Source: Caldilineae bacterium (GTDB lineage: Bacteria; Chloroflexota; Anaerolineae; Epilineales; Epilineaceae). From it: 64,000 bases of DNA. The position numbers and the translations under genes are program-made. This document shows positions 9,278 through 19,700 of this stretch, in pieces. The stretch is taken from contig JACKBJ010000009.1 of NCBI GenBank assembly GCA_020634625.1, positions 57,433 to 121,432 of the forward strand, written 5' to 3'. The notes under the pieces are model-generated. The model had not been told where the DNA came from, searched no databases, and saw only the letters and a program-made list of their open reading frames with translations. Numbering within the stretch: the stretch's first letter is position 1; the number at the start of each line of letters is the position of its first letter.

Positions 9278-11956
9278 CTAGTGCCGCCAGCGCTCGCGCG
9301 CGCCGACCGGCCGATCCCGGAAGCGCAACCAGCCCCAGATGGCCGCCAGGCCGATCAGGAGCATCATCCAGGTGCCGACCTCCGGCACCTCGGACGGGGG
9401 TTGGGGCTCGTCGTCGACGGCGCCGTTGTCGTCATCGTCGTCGCTGCCCGGTACCGCCACCGTGACCAGCGGCTGTCCGGCGCCGCCGGCCGACGCGGTG
9501 GAGCTGGGCCCCGGGGTCGGCGAGGGCGGGCTCAGGCTGGGCCGCGGCGTCGCCGTCCGCTGCGGCACCGCCGTCGGCCCACCCGGCGTCGCGGTCGGGA
9601 AGATCGCGTTGCCCGACTGCAACACCGACAGGCCGCCGTTCTCGGTACCGACCCACATGTAGCCGGTGGTCGGGTCCCAGGCCAGGGCCGTCACGGCGTT
9701 CGAGGCCAGTCCGCTCGACAAGGGCGTCAGCTCGATCCAGTCGCTACCGTCCCAGACATAGGCGCCGCCCACCGCCCGGTCACGTTCGCGGCTCTCGGCC
9801 GGCGAGTGCTCGGTCAAGGCCACATTGCCCGCCAGGTGGCCGCGCGTCGTGCCGGCCCACATCCGCCCGAGCGAGTCCTCGGCCAAGGCCGAGACCCAGC
9901 CCGAGCCGGGGAAGGTCCACGACTCCCAGTCGATCGCGCCGAGGTCCATCTCGTGGTTGACCACGGCGTCGACGAAGGGCCAGGCCGTGGTCAGGTCGCC
10001 CGACTCCAGCTCGAAGGTGCCGGCCCAGGCCGAGCCCGCGGCGTCCACCGCCAGGCTGCGCACGTCGCCGGTGATGTAGGGGTCCTTGTCGGATTCGATG
10101 CCCGAACCGTGATAGCTCACGAAGCCGCGGTCGCCGCCGCCCCAGCCGAACCAACGCGCGCCGTCGAAGGCGGAGATGCCACCGCCCATGCGCCGGCTGG
10201 CCAGCCCGACGCCGTTGTTGTAGCTCGTCACCGCCCAGACGTTGGCACCGGCCACGGCCAGGCCGGTCACCGTGTCGCCGGTGATCGCGTCGCTGGCGCC
10301 CTCGGCATAGCGGTGCGATTCGTAGCTGTCGGTGCTGGGATCGTAGGCGATCAGACCGGCGCCCTCGTGCGGGCTGGCCCCGGGCTCGCCGTTGGCCAGG
10401 CCGAAGCCGATCCAGACCCGCCCGTCCGCGCCCACCGCCAGGCTCCCGACATCGCGGTCGGGCAGGGTGGGCGGGCGCAGCGTGAAGTCCCAGTTGCCGG
10501 TGCTCAGGTTGAGCACCGAGACGCCGCCGTCCAGGTAGGCCCGATCGGAGGCGGAGTAGAGCGTTCCGACCGCCCCGACCCAGAGCTCCGGGGTGCCGTC
10601 GTCGGCCGTCCGGAGCGCCAGCGCGCTGATCGTGTCGCCGGCCAGGCGCTCGTCGCTGCCCGCGTAGGTCTGTCGGCTCCATTCGCCGCTGCCCGGATCG
10701 CGGCGCATCAACCCAGCGCCACGGGTGCCGACCCAGAGCGTTCCGTCCTTCTCGAAGACCAGGGCGGTGATGTCGTTGGACCAGGGTGCCGCCGGCGAGG
10801 TGACGAAGGCCTCGCCGATGCTGTAGCCGCCCGTGGCGCCCGGCTTCTCGGTCATCGGCACCAGGCCCTCGCCGAGACCGCCGTCGGCCCGCTTGTCTCC
10901 GGTGCCGTTGGTGCCCAGGATGACCATGCCGGCCGCCGGCGCGATCGCCGTCACGACGTCGCTGGGCAGGCCATCCGAGACGTCCCAAGCCACCCAGCTG
11001 CTGCCGTCGAAACGGGAGACCCCCTGGCCGGCCGAAGTGCTGCCGCAAGCCGCCCAGACCTCCGTCCCGCCGCCGGGTGCCCGTCGAGCATCGATGGCCC
11101 ACACGTAGTTCGAACAAGGCCCGCCGGAGCCGCGCCAGCCCTCCCAAGCATCGGCCAGATCCCAGGCCACCACACCGTGCGACCAGGTGGCGAGCCAGAG
11201 TCGACCCTCCGGGCCGAAGTCCATCGCCATGATCTTGTCGGTCGGCGGACCCGCCTCGCTGCTGCCGCTGCCGACGGCCGCGATGTGGATCCAACCGTCG
11301 CGGCTGGCATCGTAGATCGAAAGGGCCGGCTGGTCGGTGTTGCTACCGCGGCCGTGAGCCACGTAGACCCAGCCGCGCGCATCGCTGACCAGATCGGCCA
11401 CCGGCGTCGCACCAGGGCCGTCCAGCGGCGCATCGGCATCCGGCTCGAAATCGACCGCTTCGACCGGCACGAACTCCGTCGCGCCAGGATCGAGCACCGC
11501 CAGGCCCTCGATCCCACCGGCCCAGACCGCCCCGTTGGCGTCGACCACGATGGCGCGCTGCCAGGGATCGATCAGGCCCTGATCGACCCCGTAGGTCACC
11601 CAGTCGCCGTTCGTGCGCGCATGCGTCACCCCCTCGGCCGTCGCCAGCCAAGGCTCCCCGGCGGCATCGAAGGCGATGTCGTAGACGTCGTTGGAGAGCA
11701 GGCCGGGCGTCTGCGGGAAGAGGTACTGCTCGAAGCCGCCCTGGCGCAGGTTCCAGCGCAGCAGGCCGCCCCCTTCGCTACCGACCCAGAGCACGTTCGC
11801 GTCGCTCGGGTCGGTGGCCAGAGCCAGCACCTCGTTGCCGCCGGCCAGGGTGCGCCAGTTGTCCGGCCCGACCTGGGCATGCACCGGCGAGGCGCTGGTG
11901 CCGGCCAGGACCAGGGGCAGGAAGCAGACGGCGGCAAGGAAGCGTTGGGCAAACAT
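9278..11956 (-). CDS. Secreted reg_prop beta-propeller protein with PEP-CTERM-like tail
   Basis: An 892-residue exported protein. The signal peptide is MFAQRFLAAVCFLPLVLAG...SPVHAQ. The body is a long run of two-component-regulator-propeller repeats (LWVGSEGGGLLRW, GEPWLATAEGV, LWVGTRGAGLMRR), the fold that usually forms the periplasmic sensor of hybrid kinases. No kinase follows. A Thr/Pro/Ser linker (about 785-840) leads to a C-terminal element PSEVPEVGTWMMLLIGLA with a hydrophobic helix and a basic end (RFRDRP), resembling PEP-CTERM sorting signals. The ATG at 11956 has GGAGGAG about 11 bases upstream. It is the last of three paralogous propeller genes on this strand and has its own promoter. 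Confidence 0.85.
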   Translation of the reverse strand: MFAQRFLAAVCFLPLVLAGTSASPVHAQVGPDNWRTLAGGNEVLALATDPSDANVLWVGSEGGGLLRWNLRQGGFEQYLFPQTPGLLSNDVYDIAFDAAGEPWLATAEGVTHARTNGDWVTYGVDQGLIDPWQRAIVVDANGAVWAGGIEGLAVLDPGATEFVPVEAVDFEPDADAPLDGPGATPVADLVSDARGWVYVAHGRGSNTDQPALSIYDASRDGWIHIAAVGSGSSEAGPPTDKIMAMDFGPEGRLWLATWSHGVVAWDLADAWEGWRGSGGPCSNYVWAIDARRAPGGGTEVWAACGSTSAGQGVSRFDGSSWVAWDVSDGLPSDVVTAIAPAAGMVILGTNGTGDKRADGGLGEGLVPMTEKPGATGGYSIGEAFVTSPAAPWSNDITALVFEKDGTLWVGTRGAGLMRRDPGSGEWSRQTYAGSDERLAGDTISALALRTADDGTPELWVGAVGTLYSASDRAYLDGGVSVLNLSTGNWDFTLRPPTLPDRDVGSLAVGADGRVWIGFGLANGEPGASPHEGAGLIAYDPSTDSYESHRYAEGASDAITGDTVTGLAVAGANVWAVTSYNNGVGLASRRMGGGISAFDGARWFGWGGGDRGFVSYHGSGIESDKDPYITGDVRSLAVDAAGSAWAGTFELESGDLTTAWPFVDAVVNHEMDLGAIDWESWTFPGSGWVSALAEDSLGRMWAGTTRGHLAGNVALTEHSPAESRERDRAVGGAYVWDGSDWIELTPLSSGLASNAVTALAWDPTTGYMWVGTENGGLSVLQSGNAIFPTATPGGPTAVPQRTATPRPSLSPPSPTPGPSSTASAGGAGQPLVTVAVPGSDDDDDNGAVDDEPQPPSEVPEVGTWMMLLIGLAAIWGWLRFRDRPVGARERWRH

Positions 11957-12018
11957 GGGCGGAAGCTCCTCCAGGCACAGGAGCAGAGGTGGCTCCCGGC
12001 GGGCGTCACGGTGCATGC

Positions 12019-12047
12019 AGTATATCCGGCCCATGGGGCCGGTTCAA
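12019..12047 (-). promoter_or_regulatory. Promoter of the 892-residue propeller gene
   Basis: Minus strand: TTGAAC (12047-12042), 17-base spacer, TATACT (12024-12019). The leader to the ATG at 11956 would be about 55 bases. Confidence 0.6.
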
Positions 12048-12072
12048 ATGATAGGTCGATGAGCCAGGCGGC

Positions 12073-14529
12073 TCAGGGCGCTTCGATGATCCGCGGCTGG
12101 TACGCATAGAAGGCATGCGGCAGGTAGATCCGATAGGGCAGCTTGCGCAGGATCGGCCGCGGCTCGACGATGCTCGGATCGTCGTCCGGGCTGAGGCCCG
12201 GGGGCGCCAGCTGGGCCAGGCCGTCGCCAGCGGTGCCGACCCACATGGTGTCCCCGTCGAACTCCAGCGCCGTCAGCCGATCGCTGGGAAGCCCGCCCGA
12301 CGAAGCGGCCTGACGCAGCCAGCGCCCATCCACGCGCACCCGCACGCCGTCGAGCGCGGAGCCGGCCCAGAGGTGGCCCTCGCGGTCGCTGGCCAGGGCG
12401 CGCACCGAGCCGGCCCCGGCGAAGCGATGGGCGGTCACGGCATCGCCCCGCAGCTCGTCGACGACCCCGTCGGGCTCGATGTCGGGATCGAAGACGCCGT
12501 TGGGGTAGGACAAGCCGCCGAGCCAGATTCCACCGCTCGGATCGACCTGGATCGCACGCAGATCGATGATCGGCTTGCCGACGCTGCTCTTCACGGCATA
12601 CGACAGGCCTTGATCGCTGGTCAGCTTGCGCCACTGGCCCGAGGCCAGGTCGAGGATCGACAGGCCGCCGCCGGTGTTGAACCGGGCCCCGCCGGGTCGC
12701 TCATCGACGTAGAAGAAGTAGGAGGTGGCCACCAGCAGCTCGCCGTCGTGAACCGCCAGATCGGTGATGTTGTCGCTGGTCAAGGTCGGGAAGGTGTAGG
12801 TCCGCTCCCAGGTCTGGGTCTGGGTGTTGACCACGCCCAGGCCCGCACCTCGGTAGGCCAGCTCCTTGGGCCCGCGGTCGGTGGCGCCGCTGCCAACCCA
12901 GAGCTTGCCGCGTCCGTCCAGGGCCAGGGCCGACAGGTGGTTGGAGGGCAGGCCGTCGATCGCGCTCAGGCTGCGCCAGGCCAGCCCGTCGAAGCGGCTG
13001 AGCCCGCCGTCGGTCCAGCGATGCCGGTCGGCGTCGTAGCTGATCTGGCGCGTCGCGATCCAGACGATGCCGCCGGGCTCGACCACGATGTCGGCGATGC
13101 TGTCCGATGCCAGGCCGCCGCCGGTGCTGGCCCGGGTGTAGCTGCGCCAGCGCCCGTCGCTGCCGCGCACGGCCAGCCCATCGCGCGCCGTACCCACCCA
13201 GAGCTCCCCGGTGACCGGATGGCGCACCAGCGCCGTGATGTCGTTGTCGGGCAGGCTTCCCGGGTGCGAACCATCGGCGTCGCGCATGCTGAAGACCTCG
13301 ATGGTCTGCCGGTCGCCCAACAAGCGAGCCAGGCCATGCCCGTGCGAACGGCCCTCCGGGTCGAGCGTCGAGACGCCGATCCAGATCGAGCCGTCGCCGT
13401 CCGGAAGCAGGCTGCGGATGAGGTCGCCTGGCATGCCGTTGGTGCTCTTGAGGGCATACCAGGCATCGTCGTCCGGGTTGGTCGGCGTGCCGCGCGAGTC
13501 GAGGATGTTGAGGCCGCTGCCACGCTCGTTGAAGCGCGCCGTGCCCACCCAGACCGCGCCGTCGGCGCCCACCGACAGCGCGGTCACGTAATCGCTGAGG
13601 ATGCAGCGGGTCTCGCTGTCGCAGTCGCGGTAGGCGGTCCATCCGCTGCCGGCGTAGGCCTGCAGGCCACGCCCCCAGGTGCCGGCCCACAAGGCCTCCG
13701 GCCCCGGCGCCAGGCGTCGGACGCTGTCGGAGAGCTCGCCGCTGCGGGCACTGTCGTAGCTCTGCCATCCGTTCTGGGTCTGCTGCGAGATGCCGCCTCC
13801 GGCAAGACGCCAGTAGCCCGGCTCGCGCCCGCCCTCCGGATCGTTGGCATCGGGCTGCCACTGGCGGAAGGGCTCGGCGGCCAGCCAGACGTCTCCGCGC
13901 CAGACCGCGATGTCACGCACGTTGTCGCTGACCAGGCCGTTGGCCTGGCTGTAGCCGGTCCAGCGCGTGCCGTCCAGCGTGTAGGCCACGCCGCCCCCGG
14001 TCCAGCCGCCCGGGCTGCGCTTGCCCGTGATCTGGGCGTCCGGATCCCACCACTGCTCCATGGCAACCCAGAGCCGGTCGCGGTCGTCGACGGTGAGGCC
14101 GGTGATCGAAGGCGAATCGAGCCCCGTATCGATGCCCACCATCCGGTCGCGGCCGACATCGTAGCGCGCCAGACCCTGGCAGGTCGCCAGGTAGAGCTGC
14201 CCCTGCCATCGAACGAGGTCGCGCACGTCGTTGCAGGGCAGGCCGTCCTGGGGGGCCAGGTACTGGCGCTTCAGGTGGCCGTCGCGGCCCCAGCGCAGCA
14301 CGCCACCCCCGTGACTGCCGGCCCAGACCGAGTCGCCCTCGCGCAGCAAGGCCTGGATGTCGTCACCGTTGGCGATGCTTCGCCAATCGCCCACCAGGCG
14401 CCAGTCCTCGTCCTCGGGACTGGCGAGGGGGGCGCTCGGAGCGGCCTGCGCGGCCGGCGCAGCCGCGGCATACAGGCACAGCAGGAGCAGGGCCGTCGCC
14501 GCGGCGCGCAGTGCGGGCAGGGTCTTCAT
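12073..14529 (-). CDS. Secreted reg_prop beta-propeller protein with LP-motif tail
   Basis: An 818-residue exported protein. The signal peptide (residues 1-30, ALLLLCLYAAAAPAAQAAP) is followed by propeller repeats throughout, such as VWAGSHGGGVLRW, LYLATCQGLARY, LWVGTARDGLAVR and MWVGTAGDGLAQL. The first blade is nearly the same as in the two neighbouring propeller proteins, which indicates tandem duplication. There is no kinase, receiver or HTH domain. The C-terminus LPYRIYLPHAFYAYQPR carries the LP motif shared with other exported proteins here. GAAGGAGA precedes the ATG at 14529. The ligand is unknown; a surface-binding or scaffold role is inferred from export and fold. Confidence 0.85.
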   Translation of the reverse strand: MKTLPALRAAATALLLLCLYAAAAPAAQAAPSAPLASPEDEDWRLVGDWRSIANGDDIQALLREGDSVWAGSHGGGVLRWGRDGHLKRQYLAPQDGLPCNDVRDLVRWQGQLYLATCQGLARYDVGRDRMVGIDTGLDSPSITGLTVDDRDRLWVAMEQWWDPDAQITGKRSPGGWTGGGVAYTLDGTRWTGYSQANGLVSDNVRDIAVWRGDVWLAAEPFRQWQPDANDPEGGREPGYWRLAGGGISQQTQNGWQSYDSARSGELSDSVRRLAPGPEALWAGTWGRGLQAYAGSGWTAYRDCDSETRCILSDYVTALSVGADGAVWVGTARFNERGSGLNILDSRGTPTNPDDDAWYALKSTNGMPGDLIRSLLPDGDGSIWIGVSTLDPEGRSHGHGLARLLGDRQTIEVFSMRDADGSHPGSLPDNDITALVRHPVTGELWVGTARDGLAVRGSDGRWRSYTRASTGGGLASDSIADIVVEPGGIVWIATRQISYDADRHRWTDGGLSRFDGLAWRSLSAIDGLPSNHLSALALDGRGKLWVGSGATDRGPKELAYRGAGLGVVNTQTQTWERTYTFPTLTSDNITDLAVHDGELLVATSYFFYVDERPGGARFNTGGGLSILDLASGQWRKLTSDQGLSYAVKSSVGKPIIDLRAIQVDPSGGIWLGGLSYPNGVFDPDIEPDGVVDELRGDAVTAHRFAGAGSVRALASDREGHLWAGSALDGVRVRVDGRWLRQAASSGGLPSDRLTALEFDGDTMWVGTAGDGLAQLAPPGLSPDDDPSIVEPRPILRKLPYRIYLPHAFYAYQPRIIEAP

Positions 14530-14670
14530 GGGGGAGGGATCTCCTTCACCTGACGGCCGGCATGGAGCACCGGTTCGGCCGATCGTGGGACATGGGATGA
14601 CAACGCGATTCGGGGCGCTTGCGTTATGCCTCCTCGGCGAACGCGCGCGAGGCTGCCGCGCCCTGGCGGC

Positions 14671-16722
14671 TCACGGCTCCGACGCGGGCTCGAGCGCGTG
14701 CATCACGAGCTCGATGCCCAGCGGAGCCATCCGCGGCGGCATCGACGGGTCGGGCGCCGGTGCCTGGCTCACCACGCCGGCCCGATCGATCTCGACCAGG
14801 TCGAAGCCTTCGACGATCGGTGGATCCTGGCGGGCGTCCGTCACCAGGATGACCTCGCGGCCGGCCGCGCCCCAAGCCGCCACGAGGGCCGCCAGTCCCT
14901 CGGGATCGGGGCGCGGGCTGCCCAGCACGGCCACCGGCCGCCCGGTCAGCGACCAGGTCGGGGCCGCCAGCCGACCGGCATCCATGCCGTCCAGGGTCGA
15001 GCTGAAGAGCAGGACATCCTGTGCTTGCCCGGCCCGGCCCAGCTGCCGGGCCAGCGCCGCGCCGCCGGCGAAGTCGCGCCCGCCGCCGGCCCGAAACGGG
15101 AGCGCGGCCTGATTGCCCGCGAAGAGGAGCAGCGCCAGGATGCTCCAGGTCAGCCCCCGGCGCAGGCCCGGGCGGATGCCCGGCAGCAGCCCCTCGGGTG
15201 GGAGACCGCGGGCCAAGGCCAGGAAGGCGCCGGCGGCCAGCACGGCGGCGAGCGGCAGGGCCAACGGCAGGAAACGACGCGCGCTGTACAGCGGCGAGAG
15301 CACCCGGGTGACCAGCGGCGCGGCCAGGACCAGCGGCAAGGCGGTCAACGCCAGGGTGCCGAGCGGTCCGCGACCCGGCCGTGGCTGCTCGAGCACGAGC
15401 ACCAGGCCGACGACGGCCGCCCAGACGCCCAGTGGCGTCAGGGACCATGCGAGGAGCGACAGCATCGGCGGCGGCGACACGGCGGGCACCCTCCAGGCGG
15501 CCAGGCTGGCCAGCGCGAAGGCCAGAACGGCCAGGCTGCCGAGCAGGCGACGCGGGGCGGGCAGCGCGGGTCGCCGCGCGATCGGCCGCGATCGATGGAG
15601 CGCGACGGCGATCCCGATCAGGACGGCCGCCGTCAAGAGGATCGGCGCCAGCGTCGGCAGCCGATCGATCAGGCGTCGCCAGACGCCGCCGCCGTTCAGG
15701 CGGTAGTAGAGCTGGCTCGGGCCGAGCGCCAGGACCAGTCCCTGCAGCGCGGGCAGCGTCAGGCCGATGGCGAGCGCCCGGCCCTCCAGCCGGCCGCCGG
15801 GTCGCCGGCGAACCACGAGCCACCAGGCCGCGGCCAGCGCCACGGCGGGCAGGGTATCGAGCTTGCACAGGCCGGCCAGACCCAGGGCGAGGCCAGCGGC
15901 CCCGGCGAGGCCCGGCGAGGCGGAGCCGACCCGTTCGAGCTGCATCAGCGCCGCCAGTCCCGCCAGGAGCAGGGCACCCGCCGCCAGCTCGGCATAGGGC
16001 TGTCCGGCGTAGTAGCCGAAGAGCGGGCCGATGCCGGCCAGGAGCAGCGCCAGCGGGGCCGCCGGGCCGCCGAAGGCGAGCCTGGCCACGACCGCGATCG
16101 ACAGGAGCCAGGCGAGGGCCCAGGGCAGAGCCGCCAGCGCCGCCCGGTCCGGTCCGAAGCCGCGCGCGGCCAGGGCCAGGCCGCTGGCGAAGAAGGGCGG
16201 GTGGTAGGGCCCCAAGCCGCCGTCGGGCCGCTCGGGCCGCGCGGCGAAGGCCTGGGCGAAGAAGCCTCGGGTCGAATCGGATGGGAAGGGCAGGCCGGCC
16301 GCGCGCTGGTCGGCAAAGGTGCTCGTGACCATCCGCCGCAGCTCGGGCGTGTCGAGATCGGCCATGGCGGCCGACTCGAAGCGCAGGCCGCCGTCGGCGT
16401 CGATCCGCGCGGCGGTATTGAGGTACCAGCTGGCGTCCAGATAGACCGGCCAGGGGCGGGCGATCGGCATGCCAGCCCAGATCAGCGCGCAAGCCAGACC
16501 CAGGGTCAGACCGTCCCAGGCATCGAAGGCGACTTGCCCTCGACTTGCCGCCCGGACGGCGTAGCCCAGCACGGCCAAGAGCACCAGCGATGCGCCAGCG
16601 ACGGCCAGAGCGGGCGCGAAGCGACCGGCCTCGGCCGAGACGAGCGCAAGCCAGGAGGCGGTCGCCGTCGGCAGGAGACAGGCCGCCAGCAGCAGCGCGA
16701 TCGGGCTGACCCTGCGCTCCAT
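14671..16722 (-). CDS. ArnT/GT39-like membrane glycosyltransferase
   Basis: A 683-residue polytopic protein with about twelve transmembrane segments and a soluble C-terminal part (about 580-683). The first extracytoplasmic loop holds an acidic motif (LDASWYLNTAARIDADGG), and the helices following GPYHPPFFASG fit the GT-C fold used by lipid-phosphate-sugar glycosyltransferases and PMT-like mannosyltransferases. These transfer sugars from polyprenyl carriers to proteins or glycolipids outside the membrane. It starts four bases after the stop of the 1401-residue propeller gene, so the two are likely cotranscribed. That propeller protein, with its long Ser/Thr linkers, is a plausible glycosylation substrate, but this is inference. 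Confidence 0.75.
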   Translation of the reverse strand: MERRVSPIALLLAACLLPTATASWLALVSAEAGRFAPALAVAGASLVLLAVLGYAVRAASRGQVAFDAWDGLTLGLACALIWAGMPIARPWPVYLDASWYLNTAARIDADGGLRFESAAMADLDTPELRRMVTSTFADQRAAGLPFPSDSTRGFFAQAFAARPERPDGGLGPYHPPFFASGLALAARGFGPDRAALAALPWALAWLLSIAVVARLAFGGPAAPLALLLAGIGPLFGYYAGQPYAELAAGALLLAGLAALMQLERVGSASPGLAGAAGLALGLAGLCKLDTLPAVALAAAWWLVVRRRPGGRLEGRALAIGLTLPALQGLVLALGPSQLYYRLNGGGVWRRLIDRLPTLAPILLTAAVLIGIAVALHRSRPIARRPALPAPRRLLGSLAVLAFALASLAAWRVPAVSPPPMLSLLAWSLTPLGVWAAVVGLVLVLEQPRPGRGPLGTLALTALPLVLAAPLVTRVLSPLYSARRFLPLALPLAAVLAAGAFLALARGLPPEGLLPGIRPGLRRGLTWSILALLLFAGNQAALPFRAGGGRDFAGGAALARQLGRAGQAQDVLLFSSTLDGMDAGRLAAPTWSLTGRPVAVLGSPRPDPEGLAALVAAWGAAGREVILVTDARQDPPIVEGFDLVEIDRAGVVSQAPAPDPSMPPRMAPLGIELVMHALEPASEP

Positions 16723-16726
16723 GCCC

Positions 16727-19700
16727 CTACTGGTAGTGCAGGATCAGGCCGTCCTCGCCGACCGCCCAGCCCTCCGATCCGTCCGGCGCCATCCACATGC
16801 CGCGGATGCCGCGGTTGCGGGTGGCGCCGGCGATGGTGAGCTTGGTCCAGCCGGCGCCGTTCCAATGGAACAGGCCGGCGCGCCCGCCGCCGGCGAAGGC
16901 CCGATCGTGCGTCACGATGGCCGCCGCCAGCAGGTCCTCGCCGCTGGTGGAGGGTTGACTCGGCATGCGCGCCCACTTGCCCTCGTCGTCGATCCACCAC
17001 ACCGCGCCGCGCGGTCCGACGGCCAGGCCCAGGGCGCTGGCCGGGACGTCCAGGCCAAAGAGCGGGCCGGTCGAGATGCCCGGCCGCCACTCGTCGCCCG
17101 ACCAGCTGTAGATCCGACCGCCGCTCGTGCCACCCTGGATGGCATAGGCCAGGCTCTCGCCGACCACGTCGACCGCCGAGTAGGTGTGACCGGTGTTGCG
17201 GTCGGCCGGACCTGGCGGCGCCCATTCCGAGTCGGTCAGCTTCAGGCGATTGCCGCTTCCGGCGCCGACCACCCAGGCCACCACGCCGTCGCTGCCGTCG
17301 AAGGCCGAGACGCTGGCCCAGTTGTCGGTGTAGCTGCCCGTGTTGGCCTTGCTCCAGCGACGTGAGCGCAGCTGCAGCAGGGTGCCGCCGTCGCCGGCGA
17401 TGTAGCCGCGATCCGGCGCCAGCATCGCGATCGAGCGCAGGTTGGACTGCGAGTTGGCCGAGACGCTGGTCAGCTGCGCGCCATCCCAATGCAGGACGTT
17501 GCCGGCGTCTCCGACGAACCAGACATCGGTCGGACCCGTGGCGGCCACGGCGTTGAAGGCGACGCTCGGCACGCGCACGTCCGGCGGCGAGAACACGCTC
17601 CAGGCGCCCAGCGGCGGCACGCGCGGCGTCGCCGTCAGCGCCGACTCGGTGGCCGTGGCGCTCGGCGAAGGGCTGGCGCTCGGCGTCGCGCTGGCGCCGA
17701 GGGGCGTGGCGCTGGGCTGAGCCGTCGGCCTCGGCGGGGTCGGGCTGGCCGTGACGCCGGGCTCCGGCGTCGCCGTGTCGGCCGGCATGGTGGCCTCGGG
17801 GGTCGAGCTGGGGACGACGAAGGTCGCGCTGGCCGTGCGGCTGGGAGTCGGCGTCGCGCTGGGCTCGGGGCAGGGGCCCCGCAACTCGGGCCGTGGCACG
17901 GAGGGCGCCAGCGGATCCGGCGGAACGCCCCGCGAGCGCAACATCATCGGCAGGAACAGGCGGATCGGCGGGCAGTCGTCGCCCGGCGTCGCCCGGGTAC
18001 GGGTCGCGCTGGGCGGGGCCGAGGTCCGTGTGGCGGTGACGGTGGCGGTGCGCGAACCATCCGGCGTGGGCGTGGCCTCACCGGTCGACGTGGCGACCGA
18101 CGTCGCCGACGGCTCGGGCGTCGCCGTCGGCGCCTCGGCCGCGGCATCGAAGACGCTGATGCCGGCGTTCTGCGTGCCGACCCACATCCGCTGCCGCCCG
18201 GGATCGCTGGCCAAGGCGCTGATCCGATTGGAGGCGAGGTCCGCGTTGTGCGGCGTCAAGGTGAACCAGTCGCTGCCGTCGAACAGCTTGACGCCACCCT
18301 CGGGCGGCACGAGGCCGGCGCCGTTGCGCGTGGTGCCCACCCAGAGGTTGTCGTCGGCATCGAGCGCCATCGACGAGACCTTGCCGTCCTCGCGCCAGAC
18401 GACGCTCTGCCAGTCGCTGGGACCGCAGGCATCGAGCGGGCACCAGTTGACCGCGGCATGCACGCCGTAGCCGTTGATCCAGTGGAAGTTGTCGTCGGAG
18501 TCCCAGGACCCGGCCCAGACCCGGTTGCGCCCGCGGTCGATCTGCACGGCCGTCATCTCGCCGCCCGTGCCAGCGCTCGAGTGCGCGCGCAAGGTGGCAC
18601 CGGCGTTCTTGCCCCAGGTCGACCACCGATTCTCGGCCTTGCTCCAGCGCGAGACGCCGCCGCCCAGGAAGATGCGGTCCCAGTTGCCGCCGATGTTCTG
18701 GACCCACTCGACCACCGAATGGTGCGAGGCCCAGACGTCGCCCGTCTCCGGATCCAGGGCCAGATCGGTGATGCCATTGCTGCCCAACCGCTGCCCGCTG
18801 GGCAGGCTGGCGCGGTTGACCAGGGTCCAGCTATCGCTGGCCGGGTCGTAGATGCCGATGCCGTAGCCGCTGGCGATGGCATTGCTCATGGCGGCCCAGA
18901 CCCGTCCCTCCGAGTCGACCTCGACAGCCAGGATCATGTTGTCTTCGAGCGGGCTGTTGTCGATGTTGAAGACCGACCAGCCGTCGCCCTCGTAGCGACC
19001 CAAGCCGCCGTCGAGCCAGCACTGGCCGGCCGCCGCGCGGGCCGGATCACAGGCGTCGCCGGTCCAGATCGACTCACCGCCGCCAGCCCAGGCGCGTCCC
19101 TGGGCATCGACCGCAACCTGGGTCCCCTCGTCGCTGGCCGGGCCGCGGATCACGGTGAACACGGCGTCGCCCTGGTTGGCCTTCTGCGCTAGCGGTGGCG
19201 TGATCTTGATCTGGCCGTCGAGGCCCGAGCGCGGCAGGATGTAGCGGGTGACCCGGTAGAAGTTGGGGTCGCTGCCGATGCGCAGATAGCCCTCGCCCGG
19301 GAAGGCCGCGTCGAAAGCCTCCTGCGTGTCGATGTCGACCGGCAGCTGGCCCATGCCGGCCCGGACGTCCAGGGTGATCGAAGCGACCCGACGGCCGGCA
19401 CCGAACATCCGCCAGGCCTGCCAGCTGTTGCCGTCGAAGTGGGCGATGCCGCGTTTGGCCGTGTTGACCCAGATCGACTGATCGAGCGGGCTGATGGCGA
19501 TGCCCGAGACCTGATTGGAGGGCAGGCCGGTGCGGCCGGTGACCAGCGGCGTCCATCGATCGGCGCCGGCATCGTAGGCCCGAATGCCGAAGCCGTCCCC
19601 GTTGCGGTTGTCCTTGGTCCCGATCAGCTTGATGTCGCCCGACAGCTCGAGCGCGGTCACGATGGCGTCGCTGGAGCCCTCGACGCCGTCGACCTGGAGG

